From an uncultured bacterium (GTDB lineage: Bacteria; Actinomycetota; Coriobacteriia; Coriobacteriales; Eggerthellaceae): 12,551 bases of DNA. Shown here one piece after another: positions 6,709 through 12,551 of this stretch (positions are counted from its first letter, which is position 1; each line of letters begins with the position of its first letter). A program made the translations under genes and the position numbers. The stretch spans positions 1-12,551 of the forward strand of contig CAJMPP010000043.1 in NCBI GenBank assembly GCA_905215325.1. The letters are read 5' to 3'. The notes beneath the pieces are model-generated. The model ran no database searches and was not told the origin of the DNA. It was given only the letters and a program-made list of their open reading frames with translations.

Positions 6709-6745
6709 GGTAAGAAGAGACGATATGGGCAGGACATAAAAACAT
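6668..6745 (-). CDS. Candidate 25-aa Cys-containing hydrophobic peptide
   Basis: A short minus-strand frame starts at ATG 6745 with a very good AGGAG six bases upstream. It encodes 25 residues beginning MFLCPAHIVSSYL and ending VVYSFP, with two cysteines. It lies between the flippase terminator and the ABC operon and overlaps the promoter predicted for that operon. It resembles no family I know. Its case rests on the ribosome site alone. It could be a leader peptide, or a chance frame in AT-richer promoter DNA. Confidence 0.2.
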   Translation of the reverse strand: MFLCPAHIVSSYLVTCGELVVYSFP

Positions 6746-6834
6746 TGAGAGCTCCTGCAGCATATAAATCCGTGGGTTAGGCCGACAATGGTGAGTGTCA
6801 AATTCAAACCTGGCGGCCACGCCACAAGCATGAA

Positions 6835-6866
6835 AAGGCCCGCAGAACCGTCGTTCTGCGGGCCTT
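6835..6866 (-). terminator. Terminator of the flippase gene
   Basis: AAGGCCCGCAGAAC (6835-6848) pairs perfectly with GTTCTGCGGGCCTT (6853-6866) around a CGTC loop. Read on the minus strand the stem ends in TTTT. It lies about 60 bases beyond the flippase stop codon and isolates that gene from the ABC operon. Confidence 0.8.
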
Positions 6867-6896
6867 GACACTTAGCGCTACGTCCCCGAAGCGTCC
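6866..6896 (-). repeat. 31-bp palindromic repeat family A, copy 5
   Basis: The copy reads TAGCGCTACGTCCCCGAAGC in the middle and ends GCGTCC. It is followed by a partial duplication GTCCCGAAGTGTCC, much like copy 4 at 217-247. It sits between the flippase stop codon and its terminator and abuts the terminator stem, so it is transcribed as part of the 3' end. Confidence 0.6.
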
Positions 6897-6924
6897 GTCC
6901 CGAAGTGTCCCCTCATCGCGCTGG

Positions 6925-9126
6925 CTATGCGTTGCCGCCGTTGTCTTCGCCGCTTGATTCCGGGGTTTCGGGCTCGGTCTGGGCGATGCCCACGGTGCCG
7001 CCTGCGGTCCACGAGATCGGCGCGCTCGCCATCGGCGCTTTGGGCGCATGGGCACCTCGCGCGGCGGCATCCGTCTGCTGCACGGCGGTCGCTTGAGTCG
7101 CCTGAGCGGCAGCGGTCTGTTGCATCGTCTGCGCCTGAGCCTGCGGGGCGACAGCCGCCTGCTGGGCCTGGGCCTGCGCTTGCGGCGAGACGGCCGCCCA
7201 CTGCGCCTGCGCCTGCATCGGCGCGGCGGCCGCCTGCGCGCTCGCACCCGCGACCTTCACGGGCGCCATGGCGCCCGTGCGCGCGGCGCGCGGCATCTCG
7301 GCGTCGGGCGCTGCTTTGCCGGTGAGCTTGCGATGCAGGTCCATGCGGATGGACGCGTATTCGCTGACCAGCAGCACCAGCAGGATGCACATGACGATCA
7401 GGTATCCGATCACGGCGCCGGGCAGCCCCGTGAAGTTCACCAGCAGCACGGGCACGAACAGGCTGAACCCGAACGTGATCAGGTACAGCTTCGTCACGGC
7501 GCGCTGGCGGCGCAGCACGGTGATCACCTGGTACAGAAACTCGATGCCGGCCGTCACGCCGCCGGCCGCCAACATCACGAAGCACAGGCCGCGGTACTGC
7601 TCGAAGTCGATGCCGTACAGGAAGCTCATGATGGCCAGGCCGAACCAGCCCATGGCGCCGGCGACCACCACGGTGATGCCCACGATGATCACGAACATCA
7701 CCACGATAATCAGGTCGAACTTCTTGCGCTTGGCCGGGTCCGCCCAGGCGTTGGCCATCTTCAGCAGCATAGGCTTGTAGATGAATCCGCTGGTCAGCAG
7801 GATGGCGTGCGCGGGGAAGTACAGCGCGTTGTAGTACAGCTGGTTGTCGTAGGAAAGCGCGCCTTCCATGACGAACTTCGGCATGTTGTCGATAAGGTTG
7901 TACATGAACAGCGCCACGAACAACGGGAAGCACTGCTTGAGCAGGGCAATCACGCGCTTGGCGTTCGCACTGCGCGACTTCGGCGTCTCAAGCTGCGCCA
8001 GCGGGAACGTGAACACCACGAACGTGATGGCAGCGATGACGGCCATGACGATGCTCGATACACCAACGTTGCGCGTGATGAGCAGCGCCAGCGAGAACCC
8101 GATGAGCGCCGCGGCGGACCTGAACGCCTGCGAGATGCCGGCAAGGTAGAGCTTGTCCACCTGCTGCAGGCGGCCCTCGTAGACGTCGGCCAGGGCGTCC
8201 ACCGCCTTATAAAGGTACACGCCCAGGCTCATGAGCCACATCTGGTCGGTATATCCGCGGAACTTGCAGTACGTTATGCCGGCCACCAGCATGATGACTA
8301 CGGTGAGCACGCGGTTGGCCTGGTAATCGGCGAACGAGTACTCCTCGTCAAGGTCGGATGCCTGGAAGTTGCGCACGCCGTAGTTGCCCACGAACATGAG
8401 CAAAAGCGCCGTGACGAAGGCCAGCGAGAACATGCCCGCCTGCTCGGCGCCGGCAAGCTGCGTGACCACGATGGTGAGCACGGGGAACACCATGCCCCAC
8501 AGACCTACGCCTATCGTGTTCCACACGTAGTCGCGCGTGGTGCGCCCGGAGGCGTACTCGGCCTCCTGCTCGGCCAGGCCGTCGCCGCTCACGGCGCCCA
8601 GCACGCGCGAGCACCAGGCCTCCACCTTGCGGGTGACGAAGCTCTTCTTGCGGGGTTTGCCGTTGCGGGAACGTTTGCCGTGCTTGCCGCGCGGCATGGC
8701 CTCGGTGGGCTGGCCGCCCGGCATGGTGGCGGTAGGCTGCTGCCCGGGAATCGCCTGCGTAGGCTGCTGACCGTAAACCGCCTGCGTCTGCTGGGCATCC
8801 CATCCGTTGCGCACCTGCTGCGCGTTGCGCGCGCGGCCATGCTTGCCACGGCGTGCGCCGGGAATGGCCTCGGTAGGCTGTTGACCTGGGAGGGCTTGCG
8901 TGGGCTGCTGGTCCGGAATCGCCTGGGTCGTTGCGGCCGATTGGGCGGCTTGCTCCGCCATGGCCGCCGCGCGCTGGCGCTGCGCCTGGGCGCGTTGCTC
9001 CTCGCGCACGTTGCGCGGGGCGGTGGGGTAAGGGCTTTCGGCGGCATTAAGCTGCACACGTTCCAAATCGGGACGCTGTGCGGCGTGCTTGCCTGCCGAA
9101 GAACCGGTATGTTCGAAGTTGTTCAT
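6925..9126 (-). CDS. Wzx/MOP-superfamily polysaccharide flippase with low-complexity tails
   Basis: A 733-residue polytopic membrane protein of the lipid-linked oligosaccharide flippase type, moving undecaprenyl-linked glycans across the membrane for surface polysaccharide assembly. The membrane core spans roughly residues 200-595, about 12-14 segments, with the family-like NYGVRNFQASDLDEEYSF. The core is of normal size; the ends are not. The first ~195 residues are hydrophilic and Gln/Pro/Thr-rich, with repeats such as GQQPTQAIPGQQPTEA and basic RGKHGKRSRNGK. The last ~135 residues are Ala/Gln-rich (AQAQAQQ). The frame is open back to 9369, but ATG 9126 fits a TATAAT placed for leaderless transcription, and upstream codons run through repeats. 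No glycosyltransferase gene is nearby. A MurJ-like role is less likely but not excluded. Confidence 0.75.
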   Translation of the reverse strand: MNNFEHTGSSAGKHAAQRPDLERVQLNAAESPYPTAPRNVREEQRAQAQRQRAAAMAEQAAQSAATTQAIPDQQPTQALPGQQPTEAIPGARRGKHGRARNAQQVRNGWDAQQTQAVYGQQPTQAIPGQQPTATMPGGQPTEAMPRGKHGKRSRNGKPRKKSFVTRKVEAWCSRVLGAVSGDGLAEQEAEYASGRTTRDYVWNTIGVGLWGMVFPVLTIVVTQLAGAEQAGMFSLAFVTALLLMFVGNYGVRNFQASDLDEEYSFADYQANRVLTVVIMLVAGITYCKFRGYTDQMWLMSLGVYLYKAVDALADVYEGRLQQVDKLYLAGISQAFRSAAALIGFSLALLITRNVGVSSIVMAVIAAITFVVFTFPLAQLETPKSRSANAKRVIALLKQCFPLFVALFMYNLIDNMPKFVMEGALSYDNQLYYNALYFPAHAILLTSGFIYKPMLLKMANAWADPAKRKKFDLIIVVMFVIIVGITVVVAGAMGWFGLAIMSFLYGIDFEQYRGLCFVMLAAGGVTAGIEFLYQVITVLRRQRAVTKLYLITFGFSLFVPVLLVNFTGLPGAVIGYLIVMCILLVLLVSEYASIRMDLHRKLTGKAAPDAEMPRAARTGAMAPVKVAGASAQAAAAPMQAQAQWAAVSPQAQAQAQQAAVAPQAQAQTMQQTAAAQATQATAVQQTDAAARGAHAPKAPMASAPISWTAGGTVGIAQTEPETPESSGEDNGGNA

Positions 9127-9133
9127 CCGACAT

Positions 9134-9139
9134 ATTATA
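9134..9139 (-). promoter_or_regulatory. -10 element for leaderless flippase transcription
   Basis: On the minus strand a perfect TATAAT ends exactly seven bases before the flippase ATG, so RNA would start at or within a base of the A of ATG. There is no Shine-Dalgarno sequence in front. No good -35 is visible 16-18 bases upstream. Leaderless mRNAs are common in actinobacteria. Confidence 0.5.
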
Positions 9140-9270
9140 GTGAGGTCGCTCGAGGCCGGCCGACCCTCCGTTCGATATTCACAGCACGAGCACCCCTCCG
9201 ATGCCATGCTGTAGCTTGCCGTTCGCCGTCGTTTATGCATCGCTCCCCATATGCCCGATACGCCTCGCTG

Positions 9271-9297
9271 GCGAACAGGGGACGGAGGTGTGTTCGC
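9271..9297. repeat. 27-bp palindromic repeat family C, copy 1
   Basis: GCGAACAGGGGACGGAGGTG followed by TGTTCGC. The ends GCGAACA and TGTTCGC are inverted repeats. The centre GGGGACGGAGG is shared, inverted, with 9362-9388. It resembles REP-type intergenic elements. Confidence 0.6.
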
Positions 9298-9324
9298 GAT
9301 ACGCCGTCGAAAGCACGAACGACC

Positions 9325-9352
9325 GTGAACGCACTTCCGCCCCCCTGTCCGC
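9325..9352. repeat. Family C repeat, degenerate middle copy
   Basis: GTGAACGCACTTCCGCCCCC then CTGTCCGC follows the pattern of the 9362-9388 copy in the same orientation, with about six changes. Its terminal pairing is partly lost. Confidence 0.4.
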
Positions 9353-9361
9353 TCTGTGGCC

Positions 9362-9388
9362 GTGAACACCTCTCCGTCCCCTGTTCAC
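9362..9388. repeat. 27-bp palindromic repeat family C, copy 3 (inverted to copy 1)
   Basis: GTGAACACCTCTCCGTCCCC then TGTTCAC. The ends GTGAACA and TGTTCAC are perfect inverted repeats, and the whole unit is close to the reverse complement of 9271-9297. The two outer copies could pair over a 64-base interval, forming a larger stem-loop in this divergent intergenic region. Confidence 0.6.
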
Positions 9389-9515
9389 ATCCGCGTCCGC
9401 AGAGGCGCGTGGGATTGAAGGTCGGGCCGCCAGCCCTGGATCAGCTCGGTGAGCGGGACCGCGCCGTGCTGGCACCCGGTTTGCATCGTTAATCCCCTGG
9501 AACCGCGGCACTCGA

Positions 9516-9545
9516 ACCGTTCGCCAACCGTCCGTTCCGTTCGCC
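9516..9545 (+). promoter_or_regulatory. Candidate LytTR-type direct-repeat operator
   Basis: CCGTTCGCC occurs twice, at 9517-9525 and 9537-9545. With the base before each (ACCGTTCGC, TCCGTTCGC) both fit the published LytTR box pattern [TA][AC][CA]GTTN[AG][TG] at all but the last position. They lie on the same face, 20 bp apart start to start, close to the 21-22 bp usual for this family. They sit about 130-160 bp upstream of the -10 of the LytTR regulator gene, so they may serve autoregulation. Confidence 0.35.
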
Positions 9546-9649
9546 CTGCCGCATCGCGCCGCGTTCGTTTCCAAAATGCTTGCGCTTGCTACTAAAAATC
9601 CTTCGTTTATTCCTTCTACCAGGCGTTTTGTTGCATATGGACAAAATCT

Positions 9650-9682
9650 GGGGGGGGGGGTTCCCGCCTTATTGTATATAAT
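9650..9682 (+). promoter_or_regulatory. Promoter of the signalling operon with an 11-G tract
   Basis: A perfect TATAAT (9677-9682) lies 78 bases before the regulator's ATG. Where a -35 should be (about 9654-9659) there is only an uninterrupted run of eleven G (9650-9660). Such runs change length by slippage. A change here would alter promoter geometry. TGGACA at 9638-9643 resembles a -35 but is 33 bases from the -10, too far unless the tract shrinks greatly. Confidence 0.5.
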
Positions 9683-9701
9683 CTGACGTAAACAATAGGG
9701 G

Positions 9702-9717
9702 CAGCGGAAAACCGCTG
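9702..9717 (+). promoter_or_regulatory. 5' leader hairpin of the signalling operon
   Basis: CAGCGG and CCGCTG pair perfectly around an AAAA loop about 20 bases after the -10 element, near the start of the mRNA. It may stabilise the transcript. No T run follows, so it is not a terminator. Confidence 0.35.
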
Positions 9718-9759
9718 TTGCGAAATCGGGAATTTGGGAAATCGGGATCGGGGCGCACG

Positions 9760-10485
9760 ATGGGGACTTTTCACCTTCTTGCATTGGAAGACAATGAGGA
9801 GTACCAGAAGGTGCTCCGCAGCATGTTGTCCAAATACCCCGGCAGGTCACGGCTTGACGTCGACATCATATCCGGGGTCACCACGTTCGAGGCGCTTATG
9901 GCCTCGGACGATCGCATCGACATCTTCCTCACCGACATCGATTTGGGTGAAAGCAACCCCTCGGGCATCGAACTGGTCAGCCGTTATTTTCCTGCGGGCA
10001 GCTCCACCCAGGTCGTCTACATTTCCGGCCATGTCGAGTACTGCACATCGGTCTATCAGACCGAGCATACGTATTTCCTGCTCAAGCCCATCAGCCAGTC
10101 CGACTTCGACGCCGCGCTCGATAAGGCGCTGTCCAATCTGCAGGACAGCCGTCAGCTCCCTGTCGCCATTCAGCACAACGGCACGGTCACCATGGTCGAC
10201 CCCGCCGAGGTGGAGTTCGTGGAAAGCGAGCGCCGCAAGGTGCGCCTGCACTCCGTGCGCGGCGACCATATCGAAACGTACGCGACGCTCGGCCAGATGC
10301 TCGACATGTTGCCCGAGTGCTTCGTCCAATGCCATAAAAGCTATCTGGTGAACATGGCGTGCATCGTCGAGCTGCGCCCAAGCAGCGTGCTGCTTCGTTC
10401 GGGCAGGGAAGTGCCCGTCAGCCAGCGCCAGCGCACGTCGGTGCGCGACTCGTTCTTCCACTACGTGGGCCTTAACGCGCGATAG
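9760..10485 (+). CDS. LytTR-family response regulator
   Basis: A 241-residue two-component regulator of the AgrA/ComE/VirR type. The receiver domain (about 1-120) has the acidic pair in LALEDNEE, the phospho-acceptor Asp59 in FLTDIDLG, Ser in VYISGH and the conserved Lys in FLLKPIS. The LytTR DNA-binding domain (about 135-235) shows VEFVESERRKVRLHS and FVQCHKSYLVNM. Length is normal for the family. I chose ATG 9760 because it places the receiver start correctly; the frame is open to a TTG at 9718. The ribosome site is only a weak GGGG. It is first in an operon with two membrane kinase-like proteins, its likely phosphate donors. Known relatives bind paired direct repeats, and a candidate pair lies upstream at 9516-9545. 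Target genes are unknown. Confidence 0.9.
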   Translation: MGTFHLLALEDNEEYQKVLRSMLSKYPGRSRLDVDIISGVTTFEALMASDDRIDIFLTDIDLGESNPSGIELVSRYFPAGSSTQVVYISGHVEYCTSVYQTEHTYFLLKPISQSDFDAALDKALSNLQDSRQLPVAIQHNGTVTMVDPAEVEFVESERRKVRLHSVRGDHIETYATLGQMLDMLPECFVQCHKSYLVNMACIVELRPSSVLLRSGREVPVSQRQRTSVRDSFFHYVGLNAR

Positions 10486-10497
10486 GCGTTCGGCAGC

Positions 10498-11508
10498 ATG
10501 TCCTCGCTCAAGATCGCCGTCCTGTGCGTGTTGGCGGCGTATCTGCTGGTCGTCGCCTTCAACTTCATAACCAAGCTCCACGGCGCGCGGCTTATGCAGA
10601 AGCTGCTGTGCATGCTGTTCCCCATAAGCCAGATCTGCTTGATAGCGTTCCCTCTGGCCTGCTCGGCGCGTTACGAGCTGCCGGCCGCCGCGTACGTGGC
10701 GCTCATCGTGCTTGGTTTTGCGTGCGGGCCGGTGGACCTGTTGCTGTTCCGCGCGCTCGACCAGGCGTGCCGATGGTTCGATTCGTCCAGCAAGGTGGAT
10801 ATGCTCCAGGAGCAGCTGCGGGTCCAAAGCGCCCTGCGGCAACGTTCCCGGCGCGAGCGCGACCAGGCCAGCGCTCTGCGCGATCAGCTTCGCGAGCGGC
10901 TCGAGCAGGCGCGTGCCAACCTGCGGGATGCCCGGGCGGACAAGGCCGGCGAAAGCCTGGAAGGCGTTGTCTGCCTTGTAGGCGCGCAGCCTCAGCGTTT
11001 TTGCCGGCATCCGGCCGTCGACGCGCTTGTGGAGCAGAAAGCCCGCGCCGCGAGCGATCTGGACGTGCGCTTCCATGCCGAACTCGATATCCCCGCGGAT
11101 ATCCAGCTGCCTGGCGTGGAGCTATGCGCCATCTTCTCCAATCTTCTTGACAACGCGCTGAACGCCTGTGCGCAGTTTTCCGGCGAGGAGCGCCGCATCG
11201 AAGCCACCGCACGCTTATGGGGGATGTACCTGGTCATCGATGTGGAGAACAGCTACCTGCGCCCCAAGGGGCAGGGCGAGACCGTGGGCCGCTCGCCGTC
11301 GGGCGATGCCGGCTCCCGGGGCGATGGCGGCGCGGCCTGCCCGTTCCCCGACCTGTCCGTGCCGCATGGCTGGGGACAGGGGATCGTGCGCGAGGTGACC
11401 CGACGTCATGACGGTACGTTCGAAGCGGGCGTGGTCGACGGCGTGTATCGCGTGCGCGTGATTTTGAAGCAGGATCAGGCGGGGCGAGATGGAGGTGATG
11501 GCGAATGA
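10498..11508 (+). CDS. Membrane GHKL ATPase protein lacking the H-box histidine
   Basis: A 336-residue AgrC-like kinase half. Three probable membrane helices occupy the first ~95 residues. A charged coiled coil (about 98-150, SALRQRSRRERDQASALRDQ) follows, where a dimerisation/H-box helix should be. A GHKL ATPase domain (HATPase_c_5 type) comes next, with N-box NLLDNALNAC (Asn215, Asn219) and a glycine box HGWGQGIVREV. Where relatives have RHD with the phospho-accepting His, I read RERDQ, and no other histidine sits in an H-box context. So it should bind ATP but not phosphorylate itself. The region between N-box and G-box has a Gly/Ser-rich insert. It starts 12 bases after the regulator and ends overlapping the next gene by ATGA. 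The next gene supplies the missing His. It could also be a degenerate kinase. Confidence 0.8.
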   Translation: MSSLKIAVLCVLAAYLLVVAFNFITKLHGARLMQKLLCMLFPISQICLIAFPLACSARYELPAAAYVALIVLGFACGPVDLLLFRALDQACRWFDSSSKVDMLQEQLRVQSALRQRSRRERDQASALRDQLRERLEQARANLRDARADKAGESLEGVVCLVGAQPQRFCRHPAVDALVEQKARAASDLDVRFHAELDIPADIQLPGVELCAIFSNLLDNALNACAQFSGEERRIEATARLWGMYLVIDVENSYLRPKGQGETVGRSPSGDAGSRGDGGAACPFPDLSVPHGWGQGIVREVTRRHDGTFEAGVVDGVYRVRVILKQDQAGRDGGDGE

Positions 11509-12434
11509 ATCCGATGATCCTCGGTATTCCCGCGGGCGCGTTCGTGGTGCTGTCCGTCGTCGTGCCCACGTGGCTGGTGTATCTGGGGTTCGAGTCCTAT
11601 ATCCTGCATCTGCAGAACAGGCGGGCATATTGGGTCATGGGCATCTCCCTCATGATGTTCGCCTTGCTGGTAAGGGGTGAGTTGGCTGAGTTCGCGCATC
11701 CTTCGCTCGGCGCGCTCATGGCCTCGGCCCCTTTGCTGTTCGGAAGGGGGACGTTGGCGCGGCGCGTCACTTTGTCGGCGTTCGGCCTGGTCATAGTGTT
11801 GCCTGGTAATTTGTTTCTCGACATGACGTTCGACATCCTGGCGGGCTCCACCATCGACGATCACGCAACGGTGGCAGCCAACGCCACGTTGTTCGCATGC
11901 GCGACGTTGCTCGAGGTGTTCGTGGAGATAACGCTGTTCTGGGGGCTTACCTCGCTGGTGAGAAGGTTCTACCCGGAAGAGGGGGCGGATGTGGCCGCGC
12001 CGTCGTCGCGTCGAGCGTCGGTTATCGCCTCATCGTTCGCGGTGTTCTCCGTGGTGCAGGCTATGCTGCTGGCGCTGTGCTTCAGCGTTGCGGTAGGCCC
12101 GTGCGACGGCGATCCGGCGCTGCTGCGCCTGTTCGGCCTGCTCATGCTGCTGTGTTTCGGCGTGGATGCGGTGCTGTTGCTTGCGGCGGGCAGGTTTAGC
12201 GGCAAGATGCGCGATGATGTCCGCGTCGCCGACTTGAGCGGCCAGCTCGACCGATATCTGAGCGATTACGAGGTGACGGTGAACATGGCCCAGCATTCGG
12301 CGCGCTTGCGCCACGACCTGCGCAACCAGGTTCAGGTGGTCAACGCCTTGGCTGAACGCGGCGAGTTCGAGCTTGCCGAGCAGCATATCGACGCCATGCT
12401 GAAGGAGCTCGACGGCGATAGCGTTGCGCGTTGA
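11505..12434 (+). CDS. Polytopic sensor with intact H-box but no ATPase domain
   Basis: A 309-residue protein with about six or seven membrane helices in residues 1-225, as in AgrC-type peptide sensors. A cytoplasmic helix follows, carrying AQHSARLRHDLRNQVQVVNA with His270-Asp271, the phospho-acceptor motif of this kinase family. It ends at residue 309, about 40 residues after the His, with no ATPase domain. The TGA is followed by 117 visible bases in which no frame resembles a GHKL domain, so a simple frameshift is unlikely. GGAGGTGA lies six bases before the ATG, which overlaps the previous stop (ATGA), so the two products should be made in equal amounts. With the preceding protein it makes up one complete kinase. 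The signal is unknown; no agrB/agrD-like gene is visible. The alternative is that it is a truncated, inactive kinase. Confidence 0.75.
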   Translation: MNPMILGIPAGAFVVLSVVVPTWLVYLGFESYILHLQNRRAYWVMGISLMMFALLVRGELAEFAHPSLGALMASAPLLFGRGTLARRVTLSAFGLVIVLPGNLFLDMTFDILAGSTIDDHATVAANATLFACATLLEVFVEITLFWGLTSLVRRFYPEEGADVAAPSSRRASVIASSFAVFSVVQAMLLALCFSVAVGPCDGDPALLRLFGLLMLLCFGVDAVLLLAAGRFSGKMRDDVRVADLSGQLDRYLSDYEVTVNMAQHSARLRHDLRNQVQVVNALAERGEFELAEQHIDAMLKELDGDSVAR

Positions 12435-12551
12435 GCGGGTGCGGCCTGCGCCGGGTCGAGCGGGTGCCGGGTGGCTTGATCGGCTGCCATGCCGCCACCG
12501 CTGCCGGCAGGTCGGCGGGTCGCGCTTTCGCATCGCAGGGTGGATCGCCGC
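12435..12551. other. Sequence after the signalling operon, no feature seen
   Basis: These 117 bases contain GAGCGGGTGC twice (about 12432 and 12457) and GC-rich potential pairing, but no T-run terminator and no recognisable gene start before the window ends. Confidence 0.4.

Noticed and set aside
6925..9126. MurJ (peptidoglycan lipid II flippase) assignment
   Set aside because: The same superfamily is plausible, but the core resembles Wzx/polysaccharide flippases more, so no gene symbol was given.
9385..9486. 33-residue minus-strand frame (MQTGCQHGAVPLTELIQG...)
   Set aside because: A fair AGGGG lies upstream, but its end runs into a family C repeat and it matches nothing I know. It may be a degraded gene tail.
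9576..9686. 36-codon plus frame spanning the G11 tract (begins MLALATKNPSF)
   Set aside because: It has no ribosome site, overlaps the TATAAT promoter and ends inside it. The Gly run is just the poly-G. It would be a neat slippage-controlled peptide but has no support.
12435..12551. Possible continuation of the 11505-12434 protein into an ATPase domain by frameshift
   Set aside because: None of the three frames after the stop resembles the segment that follows an H-box in GHKL kinases.

Overview
The window is GC-rich DNA with Shine-Dalgarno-led genes, several leaderless or weak-leader starts and many short palindromic repeats between genes. The mix of an MHS-type transporter, a large FtsX-family ABC exporter, a polysaccharide flippase with low-complexity tails and a LytTR/GHKL (Agr-type) signalling operon fits a high-GC actinobacterium. 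My best guess is the Coriobacteriia (Eggerthellaceae-like), but this is inference from style and gene content. No rRNA, tRNA, CRISPR array, transposase or integrase was recognised.

Layout. Positions 1-834 hold no convincing gene. They are a mosaic of two palindromic repeat families: a 31-bp family, with a further copy near 6.9 kb, and a ~50-bp family. From about 835 to 1127 there is a promoter-like site, a short isoleucine-rich leader ORF, alternative hairpins and a strong terminator. Together these look like an attenuator ahead of an MHS-family MFS transporter (1314-2831, +). A large hairpin separates this gene from a convergent two-gene ABC exporter operon read on the minus strand. That operon consists of an ATP-binding subunit (5842-6583), whose frame is broken by one base at a G5T4/A4C5 run, and a 904-residue FtsX-like permease (3117-5831). 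The operon's leader carries a promoter, an operator-like palindrome and a long inverted repeat. Upstream of it, also on minus, lies a Wzx/MOP-type flippase (6925-9126) ending in a clear terminator and apparently starting leaderless.

The intergenic stretch 9127-9759 holds three copies of a 27-bp palindromic repeat, a pair of LytTR-box-like direct repeats, an 11-G homopolymer and a consensus TATAAT. It leads into a plus-strand signalling operon with three genes: a LytTR response regulator (9760-10485), a membrane GHKL ATPase protein lacking the phospho-accepting histidine (10498-11508), and a polytopic membrane protein that ends just after an intact RHDLRNQ H-box and has no ATPase domain (11505-12434). 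The last two genes overlap by ATGA.

The most interesting reading is that this operon encodes a split histidine kinase. One subunit would carry the catalytic ATPase and the other the sensor plus phospho-accepting histidine, so that phosphorylation happens in trans inside a heteromer and then passes to the LytTR regulator. Control by direct repeats and a possibly phase-variable poly-G promoter region is plausible but unproven.
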